In this document: positions 34,645 through 46,600 of the stretch, piece after piece | Layout of the letters: each line of letters begins with the position of its first letter | Numbering within the stretch: position 1 is the first letter of the stretch | NCBI GenBank assembly: GCA_033220425.1 | Contig: CM065651.1 | Span: 4,278,001-4,342,000, forward strand | Length of the DNA stretch: 64,000 nucleotides | Source of the DNA: Lepraria neglecta | Lineage: Eukaryota > Ascomycota > Lecanoromycetes > Lecanorales > Stereocaulaceae | Direction of reading: 5' to 3' | Notes under the pieces: model-generated | What the model saw: only the letters and a program-made list of their open reading frames with translations | Database searches by the model: none | Told to the model about the DNA's origin: nothing | Translations under genes and position numbers: made by a program

Positions 34645-35768
34645 ATGACTCGCCTCAGGATTTCCTACTCTTTGTACATGTAGCTAAGCTTGCTTCATCG
34701 AAATATCAGGCGCCGAAACTGGATTATAATGTTGCAATGCTCCGAAAGTAAAAAACGCGAGCTACTGTTTAGATGGGTCTTGGCGCGAGGCAGTGTACTA
34801 TCTCGACTTAAATGCTACTTGCTCATCCATAACATTCTAGCGGGCAGACACCTGTCTCGGTCATTGCGACCAAATTCATGGGAAACTTGTACAGCCGCAT
34901 GGATATCAAGGGTTCTGACATGCTTCGACTTATCAGGAGATCATAAGTGCCACTTCCTCGGACGTTTCAACGGGAAGAATGCGCAAGGCTTCCGATATCG
35001 TATTGATGTCTGCAAAGATCAATTCATACGACGAGCGAGTAGGAGACTGATCGCTTCGCCAGAAGCCATGCAGGGCAAGACCCAAGTTCGCTGCATCATG
35101 TTCCATACACATAGCACAGATTTCCCAACGTAGCGATCCGGTCTCATTGCTTCGATTAACAGCAAATACATGGACACACGAGGCCCACGAGGGAATACGC
35201 CACGTCTTCGAACGCCACTGAGCTCTGATATGGGACAATGATTCAAGCTAGATACTGGAAGACAAAGAAGCCATCGATAGAAAACAAATGCCGCCTTTGT
35301 TCTTGGGACTCCTTCGATACTCAGTGCACAATCCATATTGTCTTATTCTACCATAGGGACATCAAATCAACTCCTCCGAACATACAAACTTTCTTCCGTC
35401 AAGCTCACCATGGATAATTGGTCTCTACAAAAATATCCCTCCGTCTCTCGGAGCGATCGGGAAAGCTATGGCTATGTGGACCTTCAGGACTCAACAAAAT
35501 TTTCACCAATGTGCACCCTAGGGCGAGCGCTGCCTTCATGTCGCTTTTTGAGGCTTTGCACTGCCGCAAGTTACAAAAATCCAAGCAAGTCTCTGCATCT
35601 GCAACAAGAATGCCTTTTCCGATGTATGACCGTGCTCATCTTCAAAAAGAATAACTTCATCCCAAATATCAGGCAACACTGACAAGTTGAAATGCCATGA
35701 TATCATTCTACGAACCCGTTTACAGGTAGCAATCGTGTCTTCCTTTGTTTTATCTGTCATGCAACCTA
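34645..35768. other. Unassigned region between transposon and GT25 gene
   Basis: Minus-strand frames at 34933-35238 and 35536-35772 and a plus-strand frame at 34690-35133 are open but show no motif or splice pattern that I trust. They could be pieces of a decayed minus-strand gene. Confidence 0.3.
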
Positions 35769-37104
35769 TCAATCCTCCCCAACCAAAACATTAGTCGCAT
35801 TCCTCTCCACCATCCCCCACTCTGTCCCATTAACAATCGCCCAACTAGTATCCCACTCTGCCTTCCACCTATCAGCTCCCCACCCCTCCTCCAGCACCCC
35901 CTTAGCATTAACCCACGCACTAAACTGCAGTCCCGGTCCCGGCTTCACGTCATTTACCACTTTCTCTTCCTGCCCATCCTCTGGCTTCAGTCCACCTCCC
36001 TCATGATCGATGTTACTTCTCGTCTTCGTCGCGGTAATAATCTGCGGCCAGATGCCCAAGCACGTCAAATTGGCCTCCTCGCTACACGTATCGCTTAAGC
36101 TGGTATCCAGACTGTTTCTCGCGTGTTTCATGTACTTGACCAATTTCCTCGCTCCTTCAATGCTGATTGCGTACGCCGTCGAGCATGTCGATCGATGGAA
36201 TTGATACAGCGCTCTCGTTCCTGGCGTATATTGGTTATCCTTCAACCCAATGTCGAATCGATAGAACCTATCTGGAGGCGGAACGGAGGTATCGTTCCAT
36301 TCGTATTTGCGGACATTTCCGACTGCCTCGTTCGAGGAGCCGCAGTGGCCGATCCAGATGATGTCCCAGGAGTCACCGTAGGGAGCGATTGCAGGGGGTT
36401 GAGTATGGTGGGAAGTGTTGAAGGGCCAGTCGATTAGAGTGCGGATGGCGGGGCCCAGGCCACGCATGACGCTGTGGATGCGCATGTCCCAGTCGGCGTC
36501 GGATTCGAGGATTAGGGCTGTCGAGATGTTGTGGGATATCATTCTATGGAGTGGGAGGGGTGGTAAGAAAGTGATGTTTTTGGTTGGGGGAGGATGGATG
36601 GGCTGGGAGTGGAGGGGGTACTTGTTCCAAGTTCGGACGTGAGACATAAAACAGCCTATCTCTCCCTCAACGTGTTCTTCTTCTTTCCATTCGCTGGGCC
36701 AGCTTTCGCGTGATATTTCTGCATCGCGGACTGCGTTTAGGACGGTCAGGGTGAGGTTTGTGGCGTTTGCAGCATCACGGAGCGGTTGGGTTCTGTCTTC
36801 TCTTTCCGGAAGGGCGAGGGTGTAGATTGCTTGGAACTAGGGTTCTCAGTGAGTGATAGAGAGACGTCTACCGTGGAAGGAACCTTACACCAAGTGTGCT
36901 GTTTGCGACAGGATCTGCAGATGTTCGAGAGATGGAAAGGTTCGGTATGCTGCCATGTAAGAGGTTTCGCCATGAGAAGAAGAAGAAGAAGAAGAGACAG
37001 AGCAAGCTGATGGCGAAGAGCTTGTCTGGGTGAGGGTACGTCTTTATATCTCGAGGAAGCACTTTTGGAAATGACTTGGGGACAGAGGAAAGCATTTGGA
37101 GCAT
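35769..37104 (-). CDS. Glycosyltransferase family 25 protein, type II membrane
   Basis: Two exons on the minus strand, 37104-36889 and 36836-35769, are separated by a 52-nt GTAAGG-TAG intron and give 427 residues. Exon 1 carries a short basic N-terminus and one strongly hydrophobic segment, LFAISLLCLFFFFFFSW, a signal anchor typical of Golgi enzymes. Exon 2 starts with the GT25 opening FQAIYTLALPEREDRT, followed by LTVLNAVRD, GEIGCFMSHVRTW and LILESDADWD, the last being the acidic metal/sugar-nucleotide site. The C-terminal part has YAISIEGARKLVKYM. Family members add galactose or related sugars to proteins or glycans in the secretory pathway; the acceptor is unknown. ATG 37095 is an alternative start. 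Confidence 0.88.
36973..36993 (+). repeat. AAG microsatellite in GT25 anchor
   Basis: About seven AAG units on the plus strand; on the coding strand these are TTC codons that make the Phe run of the membrane anchor. Unit changes keep frame and would lengthen or shorten the anchor. Confidence 0.75.
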
Positions 37105-37622
37105 GATGGGCAAAGCTGAAGGGGAATGAACAAGACGTAGGGGCAAAGATGAGGTGGTGGAGGGGCAGGAGTTGCCATACGTTTTCCTTGCTCCTGTGCG
37201 GCTGTGTAGTGTGGAATGTGCCAAGAATCCTGGACAAAGGAGGCCTGGCCGAATCCACGCGCACTCAAGAACGCGCAGGATCACCAAGTTTCCGCAGAGT
37301 ACACCAGCGCGATATCATCAAAACAGAGGTGGAATCAAATCTTTCTTAGTGCTGTAGTCCCCTATAGAAGTGTGGATGCTTCCAAAGGGAATGACTTGTG
37401 CCTTGGCTGTAGAGTATTACGGGACCAATTCAGTCGAAGGTTAGCAATAGAGGCTCTGTCCCTTCGTTCTGCACTGTGGTTGAAGAAGATCGGTCTGAAG
37501 TCCCACTTGTAGCATCTGTCTCCCTCCCGATAGCACTCCTCAGTCACCAAAGTCGTGCTCGTCCTCTTGGGTCGCTTTGTTCCGCTCGAGCCACGCCGTC
37601 TGCTGTAGATTTAGACATTAGC
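37105..37622. other. Intergenic
   Basis: Promoter side of the GT25 gene and the tail of a decayed ankyrin gene. No separate gene supported. Confidence 0.35.
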
Positions 37623-38461
37623 TCAATCAGTCAATTCCTCAATGAGCCAACTCCAGTCCTCTCTGTCCTCAAATTCTGTGAAACTTTCCTCAAAGGCTGC
37701 TGCAAGGTCTGGATCCCACCATCTGATCGCCGATTTTTTGTCTGATAACGATCCCGGACCGCAGAGTTGAACAATCATTTGGCGATGGCCTGATTGCAGC
37801 CATACCGTATTGCGTATGCGAAAGTATCATGGCAATCCGTGCAAACACCGGGGGCCTTAGATGTAGGAGAAGCTTGACAAACTCAGACTTGCTATCCTAG
37901 ATGGCATCCCACAGGCCAGTGTAGTAGCTGTTAATGTCACTGTAGGCGTCCACTCTAGCACCCCAGTCGAAAAAAAAGACGCAGAAGCTTCACATCGTTA
38001 TTTGTCCCAGTGTCCAGCAGCAAACGACGAGGTAACCTGGCAGCCCTCCTCACACCGTAGGGACCTAAGATCCGACAACCAGCGGTTCCGTCCAATGCAC
38101 GAATATGCTGTATATGGGCTCGGGATGGATGTCTGCACAAGGGCTGCGACTTCGGCTGAAAGGTCTAGATCAAACCAAATTTGCGAGAGGACGTCATCCC
38201 GTTGGTGCATCGCTACTGCTTCATCACAGTGCTCGGCTATCAAAGACGGGTTCGTGCAATTACTAGGACCACAGACTTCCGCCTCCACGATGGCATTTGC
38301 GCAGAAGCGGGCACGGATGCCTTCGTTTCCAAGGACGCTGTGAAGTTGGTGACAGGTGCGAGGCAAGGGCCGGGTTCTTTGAGAGAGGGAAAATCTCTTG
38401 TAGAAGTTCGGTGGATAGGCCGGTCAAGTGGTCGGCAGTTCCGATGATAATCAGCAAGGCT
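37623..38461 (-). pseudogene. Decayed F-box/ankyrin-type gene
   Basis: On the minus strand a frame near 38425-38380 reads DHLTGLSTELLQEIF, the opening of an F-box-like motif, and continues after a frame change as CHQLHSVLGNEGIRARFCAN (38350 onward). Farther on come LLLDTGTNNDVKLLRLFF, DWGARVDAYSDINSYYTGLW and AYAIRYG, the pattern of ankyrin units, and a C-terminal RWWDPDLAAAFEESFTEFED stretch ending at a stop at 37623-37625. The pieces fall in different frames with several stops, so the gene is broken at least four times. F-box/ankyrin proteins are common in fungi and may act in ubiquitin ligases; this copy is a relic. Confidence 0.62.
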
Positions 38462-39494
38462 TGGTCTTGGTACGAGATCAGGAGATACTGACCAGACGTT
38501 GTTGTGACGTCTGTAAGATTGTTTCGTTGATGTTGTGTATCGGGAATGGCGCTGACCCACGTTGAAGTACTTGAGGGGCTGGATCGTGGATTGAAATGGG
38601 CAGATGTGGGGCGGACGAAGTGTCACCTGTGAGAGCTGGTCCGACACTTGAGGGTACATTAGCTGGTGTGTTATCAAACTAGTTGAGCATCCGGACCCCG
38701 TACTATGTATGATCAAGCCATGAGAGACCAGTACAGTGGTGCTTGAATTCGTTGTAGATGCAGCCTGGCTTGCTGGTGAATGATTGTGTTGTTGAATGTA
38801 ATGGAAAGGCATTTCTCATCACACCCCACTTTATTGCACCACAGTGGCGAGTGGGTATCGCACCAAAAGTCACTTCTAAGAAACGTGATTCCGGCACCAG
38901 ATTCTATGGGTCTCATTACGATAGTTTTCCCTTTTTGGTGGTGCCAGACACCCGGGTATAACGTAGTAAGGGAGGGCCTAAACCCACTCTAGATGGATGA
39001 TTTGACAAGCAAAGGACTTCGTGATGCTGTTGCTCGAGCCTTTGCCGCTGCATCCAACGGGGCTCTTACTAGAGCAATCATTCTAATCCGGAGAACGTGT
39101 GAGTATACGCTCCATCTGTCAGCCGTCGCAACTTCGCTAAGGAAGCAGTGGAGACCTCCTCTCTGCTTGGGATTTGTTCTAACCGAGCTTGATCGGTGGT
39201 AATGTTGCGGTTAGACAGAGAGCTTGGGCTAAAACATTGTCCGACAAGACCTCCGGAATGATCTTGGGTGGGAGTCACAGCGCATTACAGCATCAGTGTG
39301 ACTGTGAAGCTGGCATGGCAGATCGATCCCACTCAGCGCCAGAAAATTTAACTCGCCCTCAATCTTATAGTCGAACACTCCGATACTGCTCTGTAATATG
39401 TAGATGCAGCATGAAGGCAGAACCGACACGAATCGTCATTGGTACATGTGAGCGTTTGTAGGTCTACCGAACGACGCCATATCCAATGGCTGCT
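38462..39494. other. Intergenic, no supported gene
   Basis: Overlapping short frames only. A frame at 38993-39202 has a plausible composition but no start context or motif that identifies it. Confidence 0.35.
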
Positions 39495-40406
39495 TCAAAG
39501 CATCACAACTTCGACTTCGTTTTCGAAGTCTTGAGGGTGTTCGCAACATTCAGATTCCCACATGGTATACACACTAGGCGCATCATCCGGCACCTTTGCA
39601 CGGAACCCGGGCGGCCTCTTCTGAAAAAGCCCTTCACCCCCTCGTTATTATCCTTGCTCTCAAATAATCCAGCAAGCAGCCTTGACTCGAGTAGATGCGC
39701 ACCCTCCGCAATGTCCGACCCATAGTGCATCATTGCTCTCACAAGACTTGTAGAGACGATCGAAGTGTTCTTGGCGATGTCGTCTGCCAGCTCTAATGCT
39801 CGAGCGACGGTGGTTCCGGGTGTAGGAAGGATTTTGGAGAAGAGGTCGTTGAGGAGAGGATGGGAGGTAGGGTAGACTGAGCCTGTTGTAGTGAGATGCA
39901 TGACGCGTGAGAGCCCGATTAATCGAGGTAGGAAGTAGGATGAGCAAGCTTCTGTAACTATGCCGCGTCTTGAGAAGACGAAGCCAACCTTGGCTGTGGA
40001 CGAGGCAAGCTGTATGGCAGCTGGAAGCGTCATCGTGATGCCTCTTCCTACAGCGAGGCCATTAATGGCTGCGATGGTGGGCCTCGAGCAGTAATGGATA
40101 GCAAGGGTCACTCTTCCCCTCCGGTCATATCACCAATGAATACGAATGGCGGTTGTAGGAACACCGCGCAACGAACCCATCTGTGTGTTCGCCTTCCCTC
40201 GCTGACTCGTTTTGTGCTTCGAAGCCAACGTCGAGGTCCGCACCTGCGCAGAAAATTGTCCCAGCACCGGTCAAGACTACACACTTGACACGATCATTCA
40301 CGTCAAACATTGAGTAGACTCGCACCAGCTCTTCCTCCATAGTCTTGGTGAAGGCATTGTGATTGTTCGGCCGGTTCAATGCCACGAGAAGCACAGCCGT
40401 GGGCAC
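39495..40406 (-). pseudogene. 5'-truncated enoyl-CoA hydratase/isomerase relic
   Basis: The minus-strand exons 40406-40177 and 40112-39503 join over a 64-nt GT-AG intron. They read as a crotonase-fold protein: ALNRPNNHNAFTKTMEEEL, LTGAGTIFCAGADL (oxyanion hole), PTIAAINGLAVGRGITMTL, then RRGIVTEACSSYFLPRLIG. There is no in-frame ATG at the 5' end: homology begins at about 40406, exactly where the dispersed repeat R1 (40408-40549) ends, so the N-terminus was lost. Near 39628 the frame shifts; the family-like end (KRPPGF...DDAPSVYTMW) continues in another frame to a stop at 39495-39497. The full-length family acts in fatty-acid or amino-acid breakdown in peroxisomes or mitochondria. Confidence 0.75.
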
Positions 40407-40407
40407 G

Positions 40408-40549
40408 TGTTGTAATCCGTTGCTTGATTGCTTTCTATGCGATTCCAGAAGCCTGTTGCTAGCCGTTCTTTGTCTGTTTTGGGCATATATGGGGCCCTGG
40501 GGGCCCTCATTAGCTAGTTATCCTTCCTAGCCTATTGCCACATTGCAAC
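40408..40549 (-). repeat. Dispersed repeat R1, copy B
   Basis: About 142 bp, the inverted counterpart of 13370-13502, with a 9-bp addition that duplicates CCCCAGGG-like sequence next to the GGCCCCATATATG core. It abuts the broken 5' end of the enoyl-CoA hydratase relic. Repeat type unknown. Confidence 0.75.
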
Positions 40550-42580
40550 AGCACGGGGGACGAAGGTGGGACGTGGGCAACTGCTACTTGGGTCGTAGTA
40601 AGATTGGGGTAAGAGAAGGGCAGGTCAATGGCTGCCGGAGCTATGTTATTGTTGGCTAAGCAGAGCTTGTTATACAGAGCGCCCGACGTGGGAAAAGAGA
40701 AAAGAGAACAGTGCCGAGACTGCAAAATCGAACCAAGCAATATTCGACCGATCAGCATTCCCACACTCGTGCTCATGATCTTTTTAATTGTGCACTTCTA
40801 TATATGTTCATGCACTCGAACCACTGTGGGCCTCAAGATCTCATCGCAATGTGCTCTCCATGTCTACTATCTAAAATACCGAGTGCCACCCGGCAGGCTT
40901 ACAGCTCCTCGTCCTTTCCCTGCGTCAGCATCCAATCTCCTCCTCCTCCGCCTCCATTCCGACTTCCTCACTTGATGCAGCTGTCTGCTTCATCTCCGCA
41001 CTGCCTTCCGCTCCCTCCAAACCGACTTGACGAAGAGCCTCCGATATACAACCAGCGAGCCAATCACGCGTCATGACACCTCTACGGCCTACCAAACCTC
41101 CTCTTCTGTTTTCTTGTCTCCCAAGTTCAGCATCCGCTGCTTGAGTGGCTTCCAGTACAATCAAGTCAGAACGACGACTTGATTACGCTATCGGAAGCAA
41201 ACACGATGACACTAGTACCACATTGGCTTCGGCTGTGAGTGGACTGCAAGGAACGGCGAGCCATTTATGAATCTTCGATGGAAGTAGTGCAGTGAAGCTC
41301 GTGGACCTTCCTGCTTGGCGGATGCTACAAGCATTCCGGAAAAAGTCAGAGGGCGAGGACAGAGATACTTGTCTTGTCAGGTAGACGGTTATGATGGCCC
41401 TGTTATGTTGCTGGCCGGCATCATCTGAGCAGTGCCAGCTACACGCTTCTCGAAAGATGACAGGACCTCACATGGACGCAATGATGCACGAATAGAGACA
41501 ATCAGAACGCCAATGTCACACCAGTGGCCAGTCAAACGAACGTCCGCGTACCTTTCTGGACGCCTATACCTAGCGTTACCCCCCGAGAGTCCTCTAACAG
41601 TGACAGTTAGATGCAAGGGGCTGGCATCGGAAAAGAGCTGGAGATATGGATACTTTCAACAAAACCTCGTGACTGCCATACCACATACAGACAACATTGC
41701 GCAAGCTGTTCTGCTTTGGCGGCTTTGGAACAGCTCCGAAACACCTGCCAAGGAAGGGCTGCGCAAGTCCAGTGGTACAGTCAAAATATCCTCTCGTTGT
41801 GTACCACGGAATCTTGATCATGATATTGAAAAGAGTGAAAAGGGCCGATGCACGGAACAAGTAGCCATTGCGACGCCAGTGACTATGCCGTTTATTCCAA
41901 CCGCCAAAACCATAAACTTCACGCATCCAACAACTCTGCTGTTACCATAAGGTTGAGCGGCTCGAAACAAGGATCGCAGTGGTGGCGATAATTCAGCTGT
42001 GCCGCCCTCAGCCAGAAAGCTAATGCCGCCACCTCCAACAATATGTGACCCATGGGCCTGCTGCCTCAAACAGGGCCCCGAACAACCTTAATCAAGCCGG
42101 GAAAGGCATTCGCGTCATGAGACCGGGATTTCATAGAGCCTCCAACCAGCGAGCCTCAATATCAACTTCTTTCCAACATCGTCTCCACGCTGCTTCGCTA
42201 ACAAGCTTTGCACACCTCTTTCAAGCGTTGAATCTTCTTTGTCACCATCTACTGGTCGCGTGACTTTGATGTTGTTTGTAAACATAAGCTCCTGGCCCCG
42301 AAGCATCTCGTACCAACTCAAAGCGGTTGCTGAGGTCTTTACGTATGGCTGTCGATCACACCAACTGGGGCTCAATTCTGACTGTCTTTGGAGGTGCTGA
42401 ATCTGCCGAAGTGTGCAATCTACTCCGTACTTAGGAGAAGGAAATGCCCGAGAGCGCGATTTAGGCTCGCAAACCAAGAGAGACGAGGCATGGCTGTGGT
42501 GTCATGACAGTATTATCATTGACGCTGTAGCCGCGCCTAGTAACCCAAGAGATTAATATGCTAATAATCTAAAACCTCCA
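40550..42580. other. Long unassigned stretch
   Basis: About 2 kb with several open frames on both strands (for example 40925-41164 minus, 41432-41950 plus, 42115-42477 minus). None has a domain, signal peptide or consistent splice structure. Remnants of old genes are possible, but I cannot support one. Confidence 0.3.
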
Positions 42581-42883
42581 TCAGCCAAGCGCCAACTCGA
42601 GAGCTTCGGAACCAGGGCTAAGCCCCACAACCATACCCCGCATGATCCCTATCAACAACGCCGTCAGATCCGCACGAGTATTGGTATACCAGTCTCGGAT
42701 CTATTCGCTACCACCAACATCTGTTGCAATAGGATCTGCATCAACATTGGCCGAGGGGGCTGCCATAGTACTATTCGATGGTAACGCTGATACAACACTC
42801 GTTAAGTCGTAACTTTTTCTCCGCAGTGGAGCCCCGTACATCGCCAAAACAAAGCTCGGCTTAGCTTTCAAGGTACTGAACAT
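42581..42883 (-). pseudogene. Unidentified gene fragment with in-frame stop
   Basis: A minus-strand frame of 60 codons reaches TAG after DPIATDVGGSE and continues in the same frame as RDWYTNTRADLTALLIG, ending GSEALELALG at a stop at 42581-42583. The continuation looks protein-like, so the TAG may be a mutated CAG. The family is not recognised, and this is the weakest of the pseudogene calls. Confidence 0.35.
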
Positions 42884-43670
42884 GGGCAGGCCCTTCCCTT
42901 CTGATCACCTTGCCCGGTCCTCTTGTTATATGGTCGTAGATCGTTTTAACTTTATGATCAATCGTTTCAAGTTTCTCTTAGCCCCCTCCATACTTTCCTT
43001 TTATTTCTTCTACATTGTATCATGACATCATAATATACAGAACTCTCAATGGTTCGTGCCATTTCTCTTGCGGCTGCAGCCCTTCGCAGGGCCACGGCCG
43101 CAGTACTTATGAAACAGTCTCCATAGTCCATACCGCCCAAAACAATGTCATCTTTGGTTCACCCCACTTGGATGCCGCAAAGGTTATCCAAGACGAACCT
43201 AGTCCAATTAGCAATGATTTTTTCTAGTCCCGTTCTTTCGTTGCATGATGGTGGCACAGCTTCGCAACATCCTCATACCTCCACACAGGCCGGGGACTAC
43301 CTGTTGCAGTCATCATCCAACATGTAGCTCTCCATGGGTTCCAGCACGGCCTGTCAAGGTAAGCTAAGCACCATGAAATGCATGGTCTTGCACATAGACC
43401 TATTACAGATTCCTTCGCCAAACTGCAACAAGCTTCCATATGAAGGGTCTTGGGGTAAGGAACACAGCCAACATCTTATTAGTGGCTCCGTTGGAAGTAT
43501 GATCATGTCAATCTTTGATGCCTTTATAGCAGGAAGACGGACTAAGCGCTGGCCTTCCTGAGATTGTTTCCTTATTTAAGCCCTGCCAGCTTCTTATCTT
43601 CATCATTCTAGATACCAGGTAGATCTACGTCTTCATTTGTTTTCGTTCATTGCTCGTATATCCTCAAAGA

Positions 43671-46600
43671 ATGAGGATGCCGTCACCGATGACGAGTGTC
43701 ACCTTATGGATACTCGTGCTCCTGCATTCGCCATTCGCTTTAGCAATACCAAAATGGTCCCACCGACTGGCTCCTCGCCAGGCAGCGACCCCAACTTCAT
43801 TCTCCTGTCCAGCTACGAGTCCGGCAGTGCCCACTCCAGGTTGCTGGGGTGTTCCGGTATTCTTATTTCTTTCTTTCTCAGCGGAATTGACACTGACTGT
43901 CCCAGTATTGTGCATATGTCATTGCGAGTGACCTTGGATCGAGAGCCTTGTGTAAGCAAGATTATTGCAACTGTGGGGGTAAGATGGTGTGCTCGTTGAA
44001 GAGTCCAAGATGCTAAGCGAGTGATAGGAACCGTTGCGCCACTACTTACAGTTACGAATGCTGGGTCGACATCACTCGATTGCCAACTTCGGACACAGCC
44101 AACATCAAATACCTGTCCAACCGGCACTGCTGCTCCCACCTCGTGCACAGATGCGGAATGTGTATCAAGCGGGGCCTTGACAGGATTTAGGAATACGACT
44201 TCTTCAACGTCCTCAACTTCTACAACACCGGCAAGCGGAATACGCCCAGCTACCACTCCGACACCTGCAATCCTGGGTTGCTATGGCCAACCCAGGTGTG
44301 CCTACGTGACTGCCAGTAACTTGGGACCAGGAGCTGCCAGCTCGACTAATTATTTTAACCGCGGTGGTAAGTGTTCAATAGCTGCTTATGATGGCCTTCA
44401 TTTTGTAACTTGGATAAACAGGAACCTATGCGCCGCTCATCGCTACCACAATATCAGGAACGGCAAATACAAGTCGCGCCTATACGACGCAGTCGAGTTC
44501 AAACAATCGCTCGACAGTTACCCCGGGCACCACAACAAGCACTGCCACTACTGCTAAACCCGACGCGGCCACGGGCGACGCCAGTCCTCTTCCTATCATC
44601 AATCCTCCCCTAATCTTGCCTCCGTTTAGTGGATGTACATCGGGGGATAAACGAACCATGACTTTCACTTCCGAATTCCCTCATGATACAGGATATGAGA
44701 CGATAGGAGGAGGTCCCTACAGTCTGCGATGGTGGAACCAGGCAGGGGCCGTCTGGGTGCTCTCTGTCGAGTCGATGGGTTTCATCATTCAGGATTTAGG
44801 GCTTCTCGTAGGTGGGAACCCTTGGCCTGCTGCGTATAGCAGTGCCGTGGTAGAGGGGCCAGAGAGCTCAGCGTTTACCATTACAGTCCCGACCGCTAAT
44901 TGCATTGGTGTGTATGTTTCGATACTGTCGCTGGGAGGGACGTCGCATTCGAGACTAAGCACGATCAGATTGTCCAATTGTCTGAACGAATTGTTTGTGA
45001 TGTCCCTTGCTAACGTTGCTTTTTACCATAGCCACTGAACCTCCGGTAACCTTCTCTGTTCAGCCATCGGCGGCAGCTGCATTTGGAACAAAAACATACA
45101 CACTTAGTATCTCTGGAACATACGACTGCGCTTCTAATACGGTGCTCAACCCGCCCGGGGCCGAGTGTACACACAACCCTGCTTGGGATCTAACTGCCGC
45201 GAATTGGCAAGATGCTAATGTCGATCAACTCATGTATGATTGGTGGTTTAATTACACTTCCGAATCGTGCGATACATCGCAATTGGGCGCGAGCGGTCTC
45301 AAGAATGCGAAGCCGCCAGATACCACCAAGGACTTGGTAATGGAAACCACGTATTATCTTGGAAAAATGTGACTAATTGCGTCTGATAGCCATCCCAATT
45401 GGCTTACTGGGCTGCGAATATCAATGACTTTTCCTGTAGCATGGCAGCTGGTGCGACCCATTGCCAATTTTCAGGGGATCCGTGCACATATCGTAAGTGC
45501 TCGAGTCGTCGATTTGCCGAAGCTCGAACCCTGTCTGACAATGGAACTAGCTGGAATCCCTCGATGGGCATTTCTGGCTCTATCCGCAATGTCAAATCTC
45601 CATAATAGTTTGGTTAACATTGATGCAAGTCCAAACCACTCAAAAGGCACCCCAAACGAAGGAGATGCTAATGCTGATTTACAGAATTCTGTATTCAAAG
45701 GCACTGTATACAATGGATTCATTTCTGGTGATGTCCTCACCCAATTCAAAAAGCAAAATAAGCCACCCGGCTATTTGGCACAACTGATACTTACGATCAT
45801 TGGCCCGATTATCGCAATTATCGGCATCTTTCTGCCGGTCCTCTTTCCTGTTTTCGCGGCAGTCGAGGGCGGTGCAATAGCGGCAGAGGAGGAGATAAAC
45901 CAGCTTGCTGCCACGGTAGCTGCCAGAATCAAGGAGTGAGTCGCTGATCCTTGATGTTTGCAAAACTTCTTGAACGCATTACTTTGCTAAAACCAACAAA
46001 GGACAGTTACAAATCCGTTTATGAATGTCGACAAAGCTGCCTCCTTTTGGGCAATAGTGCCCGGAACTGTCATTGGCGGGAGTGCAGGTATCTGGGGCAA
46101 AATCGCTAGTGCATCGACGTAAGTAGCTCAGCGACGCTCACTCACCTCGCTGATGGTTAACCGATGATCGCAGGAGTGCTACCGAGGCGTTGACCGATTA
46201 CCAAGCTCTTCTTGGCGCCAATTGGCAGCAGAGTCAGACAACTCTTGAGACTTACAACGATAACTTGTTTACTACCAGCGATTGGGCTGCCATGCTCATG
46301 TAAGTCATGGCAGTGTATGCTTGTATTTTGGTGCCTAACACGTTCTAGGACTATCCTTTGGGGAGGAACCTATGTAGCCGCACCTACTTACTCGATGACC
46401 GATCTCATAGAGGCATTTACCATCGACACCACGTCGAAAATGATCAACCAGATATTTCAGCAGTACCAAGCCTACGTTCAGTTTACAGACCTCGGAGACG
46501 ATGCTTCTGGGACCAAGTGCAATACGGATACCCACGGACCAGAAACCGCACGATATTGCGCAGACGGAGGCGTCTATTATGTCAAAGCCATGACTGAAAA

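Noticed and set aside
36746-37264. Minus-strand 172-codon frame over GT25 exon 1 as a separate gene
   Set aside because: It is a shadow of exon 1 and the intron in another frame; the GT25 join is in phase and has a proper membrane anchor.
39503-39520. C-terminal SKL of the enoyl-CoA hydratase frame as a peroxisomal targeting signal
   Set aside because: The family-like end of the protein is in another frame after a shift near 39628, so the SKL is probably a chance product of the out-of-frame reading.
45493-45520. Intron from the GTAAGT at 45493 in the large secreted protein gene
   Set aside because: The sequence reads through in frame as CTYRKCSSRRFAEARTLSDN with a protein-like composition, and no acceptor gives an intron of acceptable length in phase.
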